Source: Actinopolymorpha alba DSM 45243
Lineage (GTDB): Bacteria; Actinomycetota; Actinomycetes; Propionibacteriales; Actinopolymorphaceae
DNA: 40,338 nt
Direction of reading: 5' to 3'
Assembly: GCF_000373925.1 (NCBI RefSeq)
Contig: NZ_KB892761.1
Location: forward strand, 44,664 to 85,001
The stretch's first letter is position 1; every line of letters starts with the position of its first letter. Position numbers and translations under genes: made by a program. Below are positions 32,905-40,338 of this stretch, piece by piece. The notes beneath the pieces are model-generated. The model searched no databases. It was given only the letters and a program-made list of their open reading frames with translations, and was not told the origin of the DNA.

Positions 32905-33845
32905 TTACGAACGAGTCGCCATTGCACGGCGGGCAGAAACCGACTCGCTGCGAGTCCCGGGACGCGTCGCGGCGGCTGCGAGGGATCTCAAGCGGCGTAG
33001 GGCCGAAGAGCGGTCCCCCCAGGCGTCTTCTGCGACTTCCCAGAGTGTGTCTAGCCGGCGATAGAGCTGCGCCCTGGCGAGTAGAGCCTGGTCGGCTGGT
33101 CCGCGATAGTACGCAAGCAGGAGATCTAGGAAAGGGTCCCCGAAGTCCCCGGCGATCTTGGCGAAGTCGAGTGCCGGATCATCGATAGTGGTGTCTCCGA
33201 AGTCGATCACGTCGACCAGATCACCGTTGGCGTCGACGTACAGGTGCTCAGCCCGGAAGTCGCGGTGTACGACGGCCAGAGGAAGGTCTTGCCTCTCAAG
33301 CCAGCTGATTTCCTGGTCGAGCCACCAACGAACCTTGTCGGTGAGGATGGAGTGCGCTAAGTCGAGGTGCTGCCGCGCGTCCACCGCAACCGGCGCACTC
33401 GTCAGACCAAGCGAACGCGCTTCTGGAACAGGGAAGGTGTGAAGTTCGGTCAGAAACTCGGCGAGCTGTCGGGCTAGGCAATCTCGCCGCCCACCCCGAG
33501 GACGTGACGTCAACGGTCCGCCGCCCACCTTGCGTTCGACGATTGCGACGGGAAGGCCGCCGTGGTCGCAGACAGCGAACTGGTCCCGCGGCACCGGCAG
33601 TCCCCGATTGGCCAACGCTCGCAGGAGCGGGACCTCGTAGGCTCGCCCACCTCGCCACGTCCAGGGCTTCGGGTACTCGCTGGCGACACGAACGACCCAT
33701 GCACCAGACGGGTCATCAACCTGATACGCCCGCGTAGCGATCCCCTTCCCAAGCAGGGACGCGCGCTCGAGGTCGGCGGCAGGCAGTCGATCGAGGACGG
33801 CCGCGCGGATGCCTGGAGGTAGCCGCTGTGAACCTCTGTCATCAT
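32905..33845 (-). pseudogene. Aminoglycoside phosphotransferase-family gene with a probable 5' frameshift
   Basis: The main frame has RAAVLDRLPAADLERASLLG, GAWVVRVASEYPKPW, LAVVHRDFRAEHLYVDANGD (catalytic HRDxxxxN-like loop with His replacing Asn) and LVDVIDFGDTTIDDPALDFA, as in APH-type kinases. The natural start appears to be ATG 33845, with TAGCGT and six bases in front (leaderless). From it only MMTEVHSGYL fits before a one-base change near 33818 is needed to enter the main frame. If that base is a real loss the gene is broken; otherwise an unusual start must be used. The substrate is unknown. Confidence 0.65.
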
Positions 33846-34583
33846 CGCGGCACGCTAACAGCGGCGATCGGACGTGCTCCAAGGATTTAAGACTCGGCCG
33901 CCAACCGATGGTTAGGATCAAGGTGGGCAGCCGTCCAGCGAGGCCGCCCTCCAGGTGATCGACCCCAACGAGCTGCAATACCGGGCGACGATGAGCACCA
34001 GGTCAACGAGCGCCGGAGCGCGGACGAGCAGCTCGTCATCACGGTGCCTGTTCCTCTTAATCAGCGGATCTTGCTAACGCAGTTGCTAACACGTGGGCTG
34101 GACAGCCCTGGACGGCTTGGGACGATCGTGATCACAGCACGCCGACTCCCCGCGTGATCTGGACGTTGACGGACGCCGGTAGATGATCTTCAGCGGCCTA
34201 CGGAACAGATGGTGAGTCCGGGCCTTGACCGTAGACCCTGTGGGAGGTCCCGGAGAGAGGAGCCCTCAGTTCCCTTTTGGTGCACCTCTTCAGCGTGCCT
34301 GCTCGCCCGCCGCGGCTTGGAGCAAGTCTGGCGACGCCGAGTCAATGACCTGCAGCTGGATCCTCAGCGCCTCCCGTGGGGGAGACTGCAGCATTTGTCT
34401 GACGAGGGTTGGAGCGTCCTCAGGTGACCGTCCTCACCGAACCGTGGATTTCTCCCCATCCATTTTTCGCAGCTTGGCGCCGCAACTTCAAGACTTATGT
34501 TTCGGCGCCCAGTGGCGCAGACTCGTGCCCGCCGTCCTGACGACTCCGCAGGTCGGCTTGCGGAAGGAAGGGGCTAGATAACT
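33846..34583. other. Gap with integrase-tail-like repeats
   Basis: TTGCTAAC occurs at 34071 and 34083, preceded by AGCGGATCTTGCT (34063-34075), 13 bases identical to 1956-1968 beside attachment-like repeat 2. This suggests another integrase 3'-end/att junction without its tRNA core. Short plus-strand coding-like pieces (33940-34130) are not assignable. The word CCCTGTGGGAGGTC (34236-34249) is shared with 20748-20761. Confidence 0.4.
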
Positions 34584-35306
34584 GTGACCGGACCGATGTC
34601 TCTGAGATGGCCCAACTGTCTCAACGTCCGCGACCTCGGAGGTCTATCCACGAGTGACGGTTGCCGGATCAGGGCTGGGGCACTGATCCGTTCCGACAAC
34701 CTCACCCGGTTGACTGAGGCCGGCGTTCAAGCGATGCGAGATGCTTCCGTGAGCCGCATCATCGACGTACGGACGCCACCGGAGTGCGAAGGTGATCGGT
34801 CACCGTTCGCGGCCGATCCCGTCTATCGCAACATGCCGCTCTACAACGCCGACGATCGCTACGACCCGACCCAGAGCATCGACCAGCAGTATGTGGCGAT
34901 GCTCGACCTCCACCCCGAGCTGTTCGCCGCCGCAGTCGGGGCGATCGCGGATGCGCCGATCGGCGGAGTCGTCGTCCATTGCCATGCCGGAAAGGACCGT
35001 GCCGGGAACGTGGTCGCACTGGCCTTACGCCTGGCAGGAGTTCCAGCGGATTCTGTCGCGGCCGACTACGCCGTCCTGGACGACCGCATGCGCGACCACT
35101 TCGACGCACAGCTCGTCCTCATCAACGATCCCACCGAGCGGAGCCAACTGGCTGAGTCCTTCACCGCCCGACCGGAGACGATGCTCGTAGCACTCAGGCA
35201 TCTCGACGACAGGTACGGCGGGGTTGAGCCGTACCTTCGCCACGGAGGTCTAAATGACAACCAGGTCAACGCGCTAAGAGCGCGACTCATCGAGCGACGG
35301 ACCTGA
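34584..35306 (+). CDS. Tyrosine/dual-specificity phosphatase-like protein (Y_phosphatase3)
   Basis: The 240-residue protein begins LRWPNCLNVRDLGGLSTSDG, the N-terminal NxRDLGG signature of this family, and has RIIDVRTPPECEGDRSPF. The active-site loop is VVVHCHAGKDRAGNVVALAL, with Cys and Arg of the CxxxxxR signature (CHAGKDR). Relatives act on phosphotyrosine or phosphoinositides, and some are secreted; this one has no signal peptide. The start is GTG 34584 or ATG 34596; neither has a clear ribosome binding site at ideal spacing. It stands alone between gaps. Confidence 0.85.
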   Translation: MTGPMSLRWPNCLNVRDLGGLSTSDGCRIRAGALIRSDNLTRLTEAGVQAMRDASVSRIIDVRTPPECEGDRSPFAADPVYRNMPLYNADDRYDPTQSIDQQYVAMLDLHPELFAAAVGAIADAPIGGVVVHCHAGKDRAGNVVALALRLAGVPADSVAADYAVLDDRMRDHFDAQLVLINDPTERSQLAESFTARPETMLVALRHLDDRYGGVEPYLRHGGLNDNQVNALRARLIERRT

Positions 35307-35624
35307 CAACGGGACAGGTGCCTGGCCTTGGATCTCATGCCCGCGTGCCACTTCCGTGCCAGATGACGCGGCAGGTCATGGTCAGTGACGGTCAACAGCG
35401 GTCACAACAGAACGGCTCGGACGCCGGACCGATCCTCGCTCCCGTCCTGTGCCTGTTCGTATTGGCGTTGCCAGCCGAGGGCGGGTACGACTCGGGCAGT
35501 CCTATCAACTGCGCTGCTGTGATACTCAGAGAACGATGGTGCGGAACCTTCACCAATGTGAATGCCGATTCAGAACCGCTGCCGGGGGCCCTGCGCAGGA
35601 GCCTGATTCACGGTTAGTGAAGGG
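35307..35624. other. Gap without a supported gene
   Basis: Convergent intergenic region between the phosphatase gene and the end of the kinase gene. No strong hairpin with a T-run is seen. Confidence 0.35.
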
Positions 35625-37199
35625 TCAGTGAGGGCTTCTGGGGCCGGAGGGCAGGGGCACCTGCCATTCGATGATGTAGCGGCCGGGTTGGTTTGGGCGG
35701 CGGTGGCAGGTCCCGCCGAGGCGTTCGGCGCTGGCTTGCAGGTTTACAAGAGGGCTCGACCTTTCCTTGGTTGGGGTGCCGTTGTGGGACACCGCAAGTG
35801 TGAGCTTTTCGGTGTTGACCTGCACGAGCACTTCGACCTCGGTCGGGGAGTACTCGGCGGCGTTGGTGAGCGCCTCTCCGACGGCGGGAACGAGTTCGCG
35901 CTGCACCTCGGCACAGACGTCGCTGTCGATCTGGCCGAGTACGACCAGTCGCGGGGTGAATCCGAGTTGGTCCCTGGCGGAGTCGACTTCGTGGACCAGC
36001 TTGTCAGAGACCGTTGCCTGGTCGGGTTGGGCTGCGAGTGGCTGGTCGGCTTCGCCAGACGGAATCTCGTAGATCCTGGATCGGAGCTGCTGGGTGGATT
36101 CGTTCAAATCCTCGATGGCTTGGTGCACCCGGTGTCGCACCTGAAGCTCGGTGCTGAGGGCTTCGACGCCGTGCAGGTGTGTTCCCGCGGCGAGCAGGCG
36201 TTGGAGCACGGACCCGTACAGGTCTTGGGCGAGCTTGTCACGGTCTTTCAGGACGAGCAGGCGGTCGCGGTCTTGTAGAGCCTTCACCCGCTGTAGGACG
36301 AGCCCGACCTGACCGGCGAGGGTTTCCAACAGTCCCATCTCGCGTCCGGTGGAGGCGTGCGGTGAGTCCCGCAGCCATCCGGCGCAGAGCACCCCCGCGA
36401 CCTCGCCCGCCGACAGTGGCATGTAGATGGCCGGACCGAGGGCAGACTGCGCGCCTGCCAACTGTGCCAGCGGCTTATAGCCAGGTTCGTGGATGAGATC
36501 GTTCGTGATCATAGGGCGACCGGACTTGAGGACGTCGCCCATGAGACCCTGCCGCGCGATGCGGATAACGGGGATGTCCTGCATATCGGTACTGCTCGCC
36601 ACCACGAACATGTGACTGTCAGGCTCGGCAGGATCGGCAAGTGTGACCGCGGCAAACGCCGCGCCAGATATCTCACGCACCCGGTGGGTCACCAGACGCA
36701 TCGCCTTGTGAAGGTCGACCTCGCTCATCAGCAGACGCGCTATCTGTGCGCTGGCTTGGAGTTGTTGTTCTGCTCGGCGCCGCTTGGTGATGTCGCGCAG
36801 CGCCGCCACGTGGATGGGCTGCTGTTCCAGGGTGGTGGCGGTGGCGCGCATTTCCACGATCCGTTCGCTGCCGTCGGGCAGTCTGAGGCTGATTTCGGCT
36901 ACCGGGTCGGCGAGGGGGAACCCGAACTCGGTGCCGACAAGTTCGCCCGCGCTGCGGGCGAAAAGCCGCTCGGCGGCAGGGTTACACACGCAGATGATGC
37001 CGCGTTCGTCGACGGCGATGATGCCGTCGGCCATCGCCGACATCAGCACCCGGCTTGCATCGGGAGCCGGTTCCGGACTCGACGGTGTGTTGCCGCGGCG
37101 GCGGGGATCGGGCGGCGGTCGGCTCTGGGCAGGGCTCTCGCCGTGCCTCGTATCCCTCTCGCGGGGTTCGTTCTCGTGGTCTTCGGGCTGGTGTTGCAT
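35625..37199 (-). CDS. PAS-GAF sensor kinase-like protein lacking the phosphoacceptor histidine
   Basis: The 524-residue protein has a disordered N-terminus, a PAS domain (about 48-140: MADGIIAVDERGIICVCNPA), a GAF domain (about 150-305) and a HisKA_3-like helix pair (about 315-380). A degenerate HATPase region follows (about 430-515). The overall layout is that of DevS/DosT-type kinases. In the H-box, where RDLHD is expected, the sequence is KLAQDLYGSVLQRL: Tyr328 replaces the His. The ATPase N-box keeps Asn (GEALTNAAEY) but the G1 box DxGxG is SHNGTP. It is therefore probably a pseudokinase or sensor. It starts 9 bp after the KaiC stop and is third in the kaiB-kaiC operon. Confidence 0.82.
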   Translation of the reverse strand: MQHQPEDHENEPRERDTRHGESPAQSRPPPDPRRRGNTPSSPEPAPDASRVLMSAMADGIIAVDERGIICVCNPAAERLFARSAGELVGTEFGFPLADPVAEISLRLPDGSERIVEMRATATTLEQQPIHVAALRDITKRRRAEQQLQASAQIARLLMSEVDLHKAMRLVTHRVREISGAAFAAVTLADPAEPDSHMFVVASSTDMQDIPVIRIARQGLMGDVLKSGRPMITNDLIHEPGYKPLAQLAGAQSALGPAIYMPLSAGEVAGVLCAGWLRDSPHASTGREMGLLETLAGQVGLVLQRVKALQDRDRLLVLKDRDKLAQDLYGSVLQRLLAAGTHLHGVEALSTELQVRHRVHQAIEDLNESTQQLRSRIYEIPSGEADQPLAAQPDQATVSDKLVHEVDSARDQLGFTPRLVVLGQIDSDVCAEVQRELVPAVGEALTNAAEYSPTEVEVLVQVNTEKLTLAVSHNGTPTKERSSPLVNLQASAERLGGTCHRRPNQPGRYIIEWQVPLPSGPRSPH

Positions 37200-37208
37200 G
37201 GTGCCGCG

Positions 37209-38705
37209 TCAGGTTTCGGGGCGGGGCTGGAGCGGCCATTCGGGGTTTTCGGGTAGCTGTGGTTCTCTGATTTGGCCGCCGCGGAGGGGGGTGAGGATGT
37301 GCAGGCCAGTGTTGTCGATATGGATTCGCCGGATGCGGGGGTCGTGTCCAGAGCCGCGGGATTGGATGACAGCGGCAGACCGCTGGATCTCTAGTTCGGC
37401 GGTTTCGAAGTAGCGGTACAAGATGCTGACGTCGATGAAGCTGGCGATCTCCAGCACGATCGGTGGGGTGATCCGGCTAACCCGGCTGGACGGTGCCGCC
37501 GTCAGCAGCGTGGTGATCTCGTTCTGCCGGAGCAGCGATCCCAGTGCGATGACGAAATCGAGTAGCACCCGCGGAGTGGCGATCCGCTCCAGCGCCGTCA
37601 GCGAGTCGATGACCAGCCGGTGCGGCGCGAACTCGGCCAGGATGGCCCACAGCCGCAGGAAGTGATCCTCCAGTGCGGCCACCTCCGGATAATCGGTGAT
37701 TACCCGCAGTAGGCCGGAGCCTTCCATCGCCGGTAGGTCCATCCCCCAGCCAGCAGCGTTGCGGACCAGTTGGTCATGGGTTTCGTCGAAGGTGAAGAGC
37801 AGGCAGCGCTCCCCGGCGGCGACCCCGGCCATAGCGAAGTGCAGGGAGGTCAGCGTCTTGCCGGTGCCGGTCGGCCCGGTGATCAAGGTGATCGCGTCTT
37901 TGTAGACACCGCCTTCGAGCATCTCATCCAGGCCGGCGACGCCGGTGGACACCCGGACCCGGGAAGCCGAAGCGCGGGGGGTGAGAAACGCCAACGGGAG
38001 GATCACGATGCCGCGGTCGGGGTCGATCGTGAAAAGCCACTCCCCGGTTCGATGCGCCAGACCGCGGCACTTAGCGACCTCGATCGTGCGCCGCCGCCGA
38101 TCCTCATGCAGGGCGTTCCGCAAGATGATCAGGCCGTCGACCACAAACTCCTCAACACCGAACCGCGACACCCCGTCGTAATCGGTGACCCGCTCCGCCG
38201 TCACCACCGAGGTCACGCCAAGCGCCTCCAGCCCGGCCACGATCCGAAACATCTCATGGCGGACGATGCCGACCGCGTCGTACCGGGTGAAGATCGCGCC
38301 GAGGGAGTCCACCGACACCCGGCTGGCGCCAACCCGGCGTACGGCGTGACCGATCCGAGCGACCAAGCCGCCGAGGTCATACTCACCGATGGTTGGTTCT
38401 TCCTCGGCAATGTCGGCAGAGGCGTCGACAAACGCCCACTTCCCTTGGGCCTCCCAGGTCTTGATCGGAACACCCAACGAAGCCGCGTTCCGGCGGATGT
38501 CGTCGGGGGTCTCCTCAAACGTTACGAACACGCCGGGTTGGTCGAAACCGGTGATCCCGCGGGCAAGGAACTCCACCGCGAACAGTGTCTTCCCACTGCC
38601 GGTCGTCCCAGTCACCAGACAACACCGCCCGGCTGGAAGGCCGCCTAACGCCACATCGTCGAACCCACTGATGCCGGTCCGTACCTGCTCAATCGCCGCC
38701 GCCAT
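37209..38705 (-). CDS. kaiC: KaiC-family clock-type ATPase (double RecA domain)
   Basis: The 498-residue protein has two KaiC domains. CI: Walker A GTTGSGKT (33-40), catalytic Glu pair in VTFEETPDDI (64-65), and VSVDSLGAIFTRYDA, matching cyanobacterial KaiC closely. CII: Walker A GPTGTGKT (277-284), FTFDETHDQL (Asp307-Glu308) and LVIDSLTALERIA. At the phosphorylation site, aligned on the following ID-ILY-RYFE, KaiC Ser431-Thr432 correspond to Ala421-Ser422. The C-terminal A-loop/KaiA-binding tail is not recognisable. ATG 38705 lies inside the kaiB end (17-bp overlap), with GGGGGAGG just upstream. KaiC normally switches between phosphorylated states to time output; here the partners are a KaiB and a kinase-like protein. 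Confidence 0.88.
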   Translation of the reverse strand: MAAAIEQVRTGISGFDDVALGGLPAGRCCLVTGTTGSGKTLFAVEFLARGITGFDQPGVFVTFEETPDDIRRNAASLGVPIKTWEAQGKWAFVDASADIAEEEPTIGEYDLGGLVARIGHAVRRVGASRVSVDSLGAIFTRYDAVGIVRHEMFRIVAGLEALGVTSVVTAERVTDYDGVSRFGVEEFVVDGLIILRNALHEDRRRRTIEVAKCRGLAHRTGEWLFTIDPDRGIVILPLAFLTPRASASRVRVSTGVAGLDEMLEGGVYKDAITLITGPTGTGKTLTSLHFAMAGVAAGERCLLFTFDETHDQLVRNAAGWGMDLPAMEGSGLLRVITDYPEVAALEDHFLRLWAILAEFAPHRLVIDSLTALERIATPRVLLDFVIALGSLLRQNEITTLLTAAPSSRVSRITPPIVLEIASFIDVSILYRYFETAELEIQRSAAVIQSRGSGHDPRIRRIHIDNTGLHILTPLRGGQIREPQLPENPEWPLQPRPET

Positions 38706-39015
38706 CGCCTCCCCCTCTCTCGCTGCTTGCCGGCACCGCCAGGGTGTCGGGAAGCCCCAAGGCGACGGCAGCGCGATGCTGATCCGACAGGTCACCCACG
38801 ACGCGCCGCCTCGGGGATGGCGCGAACCGGATCACCGTCGGGGTCGCCAGAATCCGTTCCTGATCAAACAGATCCGCCTGCTCAGCCGCGTCGACTACCT
38901 CCACCCGAAAGTCGCTCCCCAGGCGAGACTCACAAAGCCGCCGTAGGTTCGCTTCCGCCAGCACCGACCGCTCGGTCTGACCGGTGACGTACAACCTGAA
39001 AACGTACGTAGTCAC
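38689..39015 (-). CDS. kaiB: KaiB-family protein
   Basis: The 108-residue protein starts TTYVFRLYVTGQTERSVLAE and contains RILATPTVIRFAPSPRRRVV and GDLSDQHRAAVALG. The ILATPT (55-60) and GDLSD (74-78) blocks are the KaiB hallmarks; KaiB is a thioredoxin-like, fold-switching protein that binds KaiC. A Gly/Asp-rich tail of about ten residues overlaps the kaiC start. GTG 39015 is the chosen start because family similarity begins there. It is the first gene of the kaiB-kaiC-kinase operon. No kaiA is in the window, as in most non-cyanobacterial kai loci. Confidence 0.88.
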   Translation of the reverse strand: MTTYVFRLYVTGQTERSVLAEANLRRLCESRLGSDFRVEVVDAAEQADLFDQERILATPTVIRFAPSPRRRVVGDLSDQHRAAVALGLPDTLAVPASSERGGGDGGGD

Positions 39016-39581
39016 CACCCGACCCCAAAATCCGCCAAACAGACGCAAGCCTAAAGGGAAAGCACTCAAGTCCGTTCTACATCCGTTCCAGGCCGGCTTC
39101 GCCGGCACACCAAAGATCATCTACTCCAGTCTCAACCTCCAACCTACGCCGCCATTGGCATGCCAAGCAGTGCCATTCAGGGAATCTCGGCAACTGCGTG
39201 TTTGGCCCGTATCTGGTCGAGCAAACGCGTGAAAGAAGAGGGCCGGGTCTTCCGGGGAACCTGCACCCCGAAGGACCCAAGCTCAACTGTTTGATGAAGA
39301 GCTGAAAGAACAATCGGAGCGCCTTCGGCGCGCAGTTCTTCAAAGTTCCTTGCCTTCCCGGCCCTCCAAGACTGCGGGCGCGCTCCCGCGCCACGCAAGA
39401 TCGTTCGTCCACCGCTCCGCAAGCTCGCTGCGGGCGCTGCATCTTGCGTTCTGGTCGCATATACGCCCGCTGACTCTTCGGTGCCGGGACGGCAAGGAAA
39501 AAGGTTGACCAGCCGCAACACTCGGCGTACGCGCACCAGGCAACTCACCCACGTCACGTGAGAAAGGCAGGCAAAGACGAA
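39016..39581. other. Gap upstream of kaiB
   Basis: This stretch is lower in GC than its surroundings and should hold the kai promoter. Short palindromes such as GCGCCTTCGGCGC (about 39319) and TCACGTGA (about 39554) are seen. No gene is supported. Confidence 0.35.
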
Positions 39582-39704
39582 ATGCAGAAGCCAGATTCCT
39601 CGGTCCGGGTGGACTATCTCGATGCGCTCCTCGCCGTCTATGAGGCGATCGCCGTCCCGGGGCGCCCCGGGCGCCGCCAAGCCGGTCCACGGATCGAGGC
39701 TTAA
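39582..39704 (+). CDS. Possible 40-residue small protein
   Basis: The frame from ATG 39582 reads MQKPDSSVRVDYLDALLAVY and then EAIAVPGRPGRRQAGPRIEA to a TAA. DYLDALLAVYEAI looks like an amphipathic helix, but no family is recognised. A weak GAAAGG lies about 15 bases upstream, too far for a good ribosome binding site. It may equally be the start of a lost gene. Confidence 0.3.
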   Translation: MQKPDSSVRVDYLDALLAVYEAIAVPGRPGRRQAGPRIEA

Positions 39705-39872
39705 GACGGTGAGCTATGCCGCCGGGCGAAGAGTCGATGCGCTTCCGCACGAACGCGACCGCGTCCAGACGTGGGGCGATGGTATCGGGGACGTCGAAGG
39801 TCGGCCCGCCAGCCCGATGCAGTCCCAGAAAACCGGTTGTGACCTGACCGATGCCTTACCACTGTAGGAGCC

Positions 39873-40113
39873 ATGATCTCACTTCGCACCGCTACGAGGG
39901 ATGACATCCCCGTCCTCGCTGATGTGCTGGCGAAGGTCGAAGCACAAGTCGATGCGTCGATCGATGTCGAGGAACGTCGGAAGGCCATCGCCGAGGGAAT
40001 CAACGGGTACTTCGGCGCTGACGAGCCGGAGAGCATCCTCTCGATCATCGAGTTCGACGGCGCCCCGGCCGGCAGGTTCAGGGTCGTCCGCTTCCCGGAC
40101 CGGATCTTCCTAG
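39873..40113 (+). pseudogene. GNAT acetyltransferase truncated by an insertion element
   Basis: From ATG 39873 the protein reads MISLRTATRDDIPVLADVLA, then RKAIAEGINGYFG and GAPAGRFRVVRFPDRIFL, the first half of a GNAT domain. After the CTAG at 40110-40113 the similarity stops; only four or five more codons follow before a TAG. The acetyl-CoA binding half is missing, so it is inactive. Confidence 0.6.
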
Positions 40114-40338
40114 TACTACAGCCGTAGATCGTGATCTTGCCTGATCGGCCTTGCTGGGTAGGGGCGTTGGGTGTCGGCGGGTCGGTGCGTGACGACGGGC
40201 GGCCACCGCTGCATTGTCTGTGTTTGTGAAGACAACAGATGAAGATGCCGCGATGGCCGCTGCGCTCAGCATAGAGGTCGGTCGCTGGGAGTCCGAACTG
40301 GGCGAGCTGATGTGCAGAGTTGGTCGCTTGTTCGCCCG
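40114..40338 (+). mobile_element. Left end of an IS701-family insertion sequence (partial)
   Basis: The DNA changes abruptly right after CTAG (40110-40113), which fits the 4-bp YTAR target reported for the IS701 family. The assumed left end starts TACTACAGCCGTAGATC. A transposase start follows about 110 bp in. The right end lies outside the window, so the terminal repeat and target duplication cannot be confirmed. Confidence 0.5.
40226..40338 (+). CDS. IS701-family transposase, N-terminal part only
   Basis: From GTG 40226 the frame gives DAAMAAALSIEVGRWESELG and ELMCRVGRLFAR and runs off the window. The WESELGELxxRVGxLFAR block is the usual N-terminus of actinobacterial IS701-type DDE transposases. 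A second possible start is ATG 40252. The catalytic residues lie beyond the edge. Confidence 0.6.
   Translation, partial: MKTTDEDAAMAAALSIEVGRWESELGELMCRVGRLFA

Noticed and set aside
37770-38648. 292-codon plus-strand open frame opposite kaiC
   Set aside because: It is a shadow of kaiC with no recognisable domain or ribosome binding site.
39177-39680. 167-codon minus-strand open frame upstream of kaiB
   Set aside because: It has no family similarity, unusual composition and no start signal; the region is treated as intergenic.

Overview
The window looks like chromosome of a high-GC actinomycete. Signs are the strong GC bias at third codon positions, GTG/TTG starts, ATGA-coupled operons, starts placed directly behind a -10 box, and integrases and attachment sites of the type carried by actinomycete integrative elements. 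The genus cannot be fixed from the sequence; a Streptomyces- or Kribbella-like soil organism would fit. No housekeeping region is seen apart from an argS gene. Most of the window is accessory DNA.

Layout. (1) 1-4.2 kb is integration debris: a cut serine hydrolase, two copies of a tRNA-Pro 3' half (410-453 and 1827-1870, identical over 44 bp) each enclosed by inverted arms, two broken tyrosine integrases (787-1100 and 3048-4104), a DUF2809 membrane protein and a chloramphenicol-phosphotransferase-like kinase. (2) 4.2-18.2 kb is a well preserved carbohydrate locus on the minus strand, closed by a 16-bp hairpin. It has a secreted beta-helix lyase-like protein, a Tat lipoprotein binding protein, two LplB/LplC-type permeases and a BNR-4 type protein. 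Upstream is an eight-gene coupled operon (MBL hydrolase, uronate dehydrogenase-like, 2-hydroxyacid dehydrogenase, OtnI-like isomerase, Asp/Glu-racemase-like, OtnK-like kinase, ModA-like protein, LysR) that diverges from a GntR gene across a perfect AT-rich palindrome. Together they suggest degradation, import and catabolism of a uronate-containing, pectin-like glycan. (3) 18.5-20.2 kb is argS, followed by a tRNA-Phe 3' fragment. (4) 20.5-34.6 kb is a decaying accessory stretch: two DinB/DUF664 fragments, a phosphotransferase broken by a 20-G run, a phosphoesterase, a third tRNA-Pro fragment, a three-gene DyP peroxidase operon with two uncharacterised partners, an acetyltransferase, a nucleoside phosphorylase, SnoaL-like, SDR, cold-shock and VOC genes, and two more phosphotransferases. 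(5) 34.6-39.0 kb has a tyrosine-phosphatase-like gene and a compact kaiB-kaiC-sensor-kinase operon whose kinase lacks its phosphoacceptor histidine. (6) 39.9-40.3 kb is an acetyltransferase cut at a CTAG by an IS701-type element that runs off the window.

The most unusual systems are the KaiB/KaiC/degenerate-kinase operon, the serial tRNA-Pro attachment sites with conserved inverted arms, the acid-sugar operon that pairs OtnI and OtnK homologues without an aldolase, and the DyP operon.
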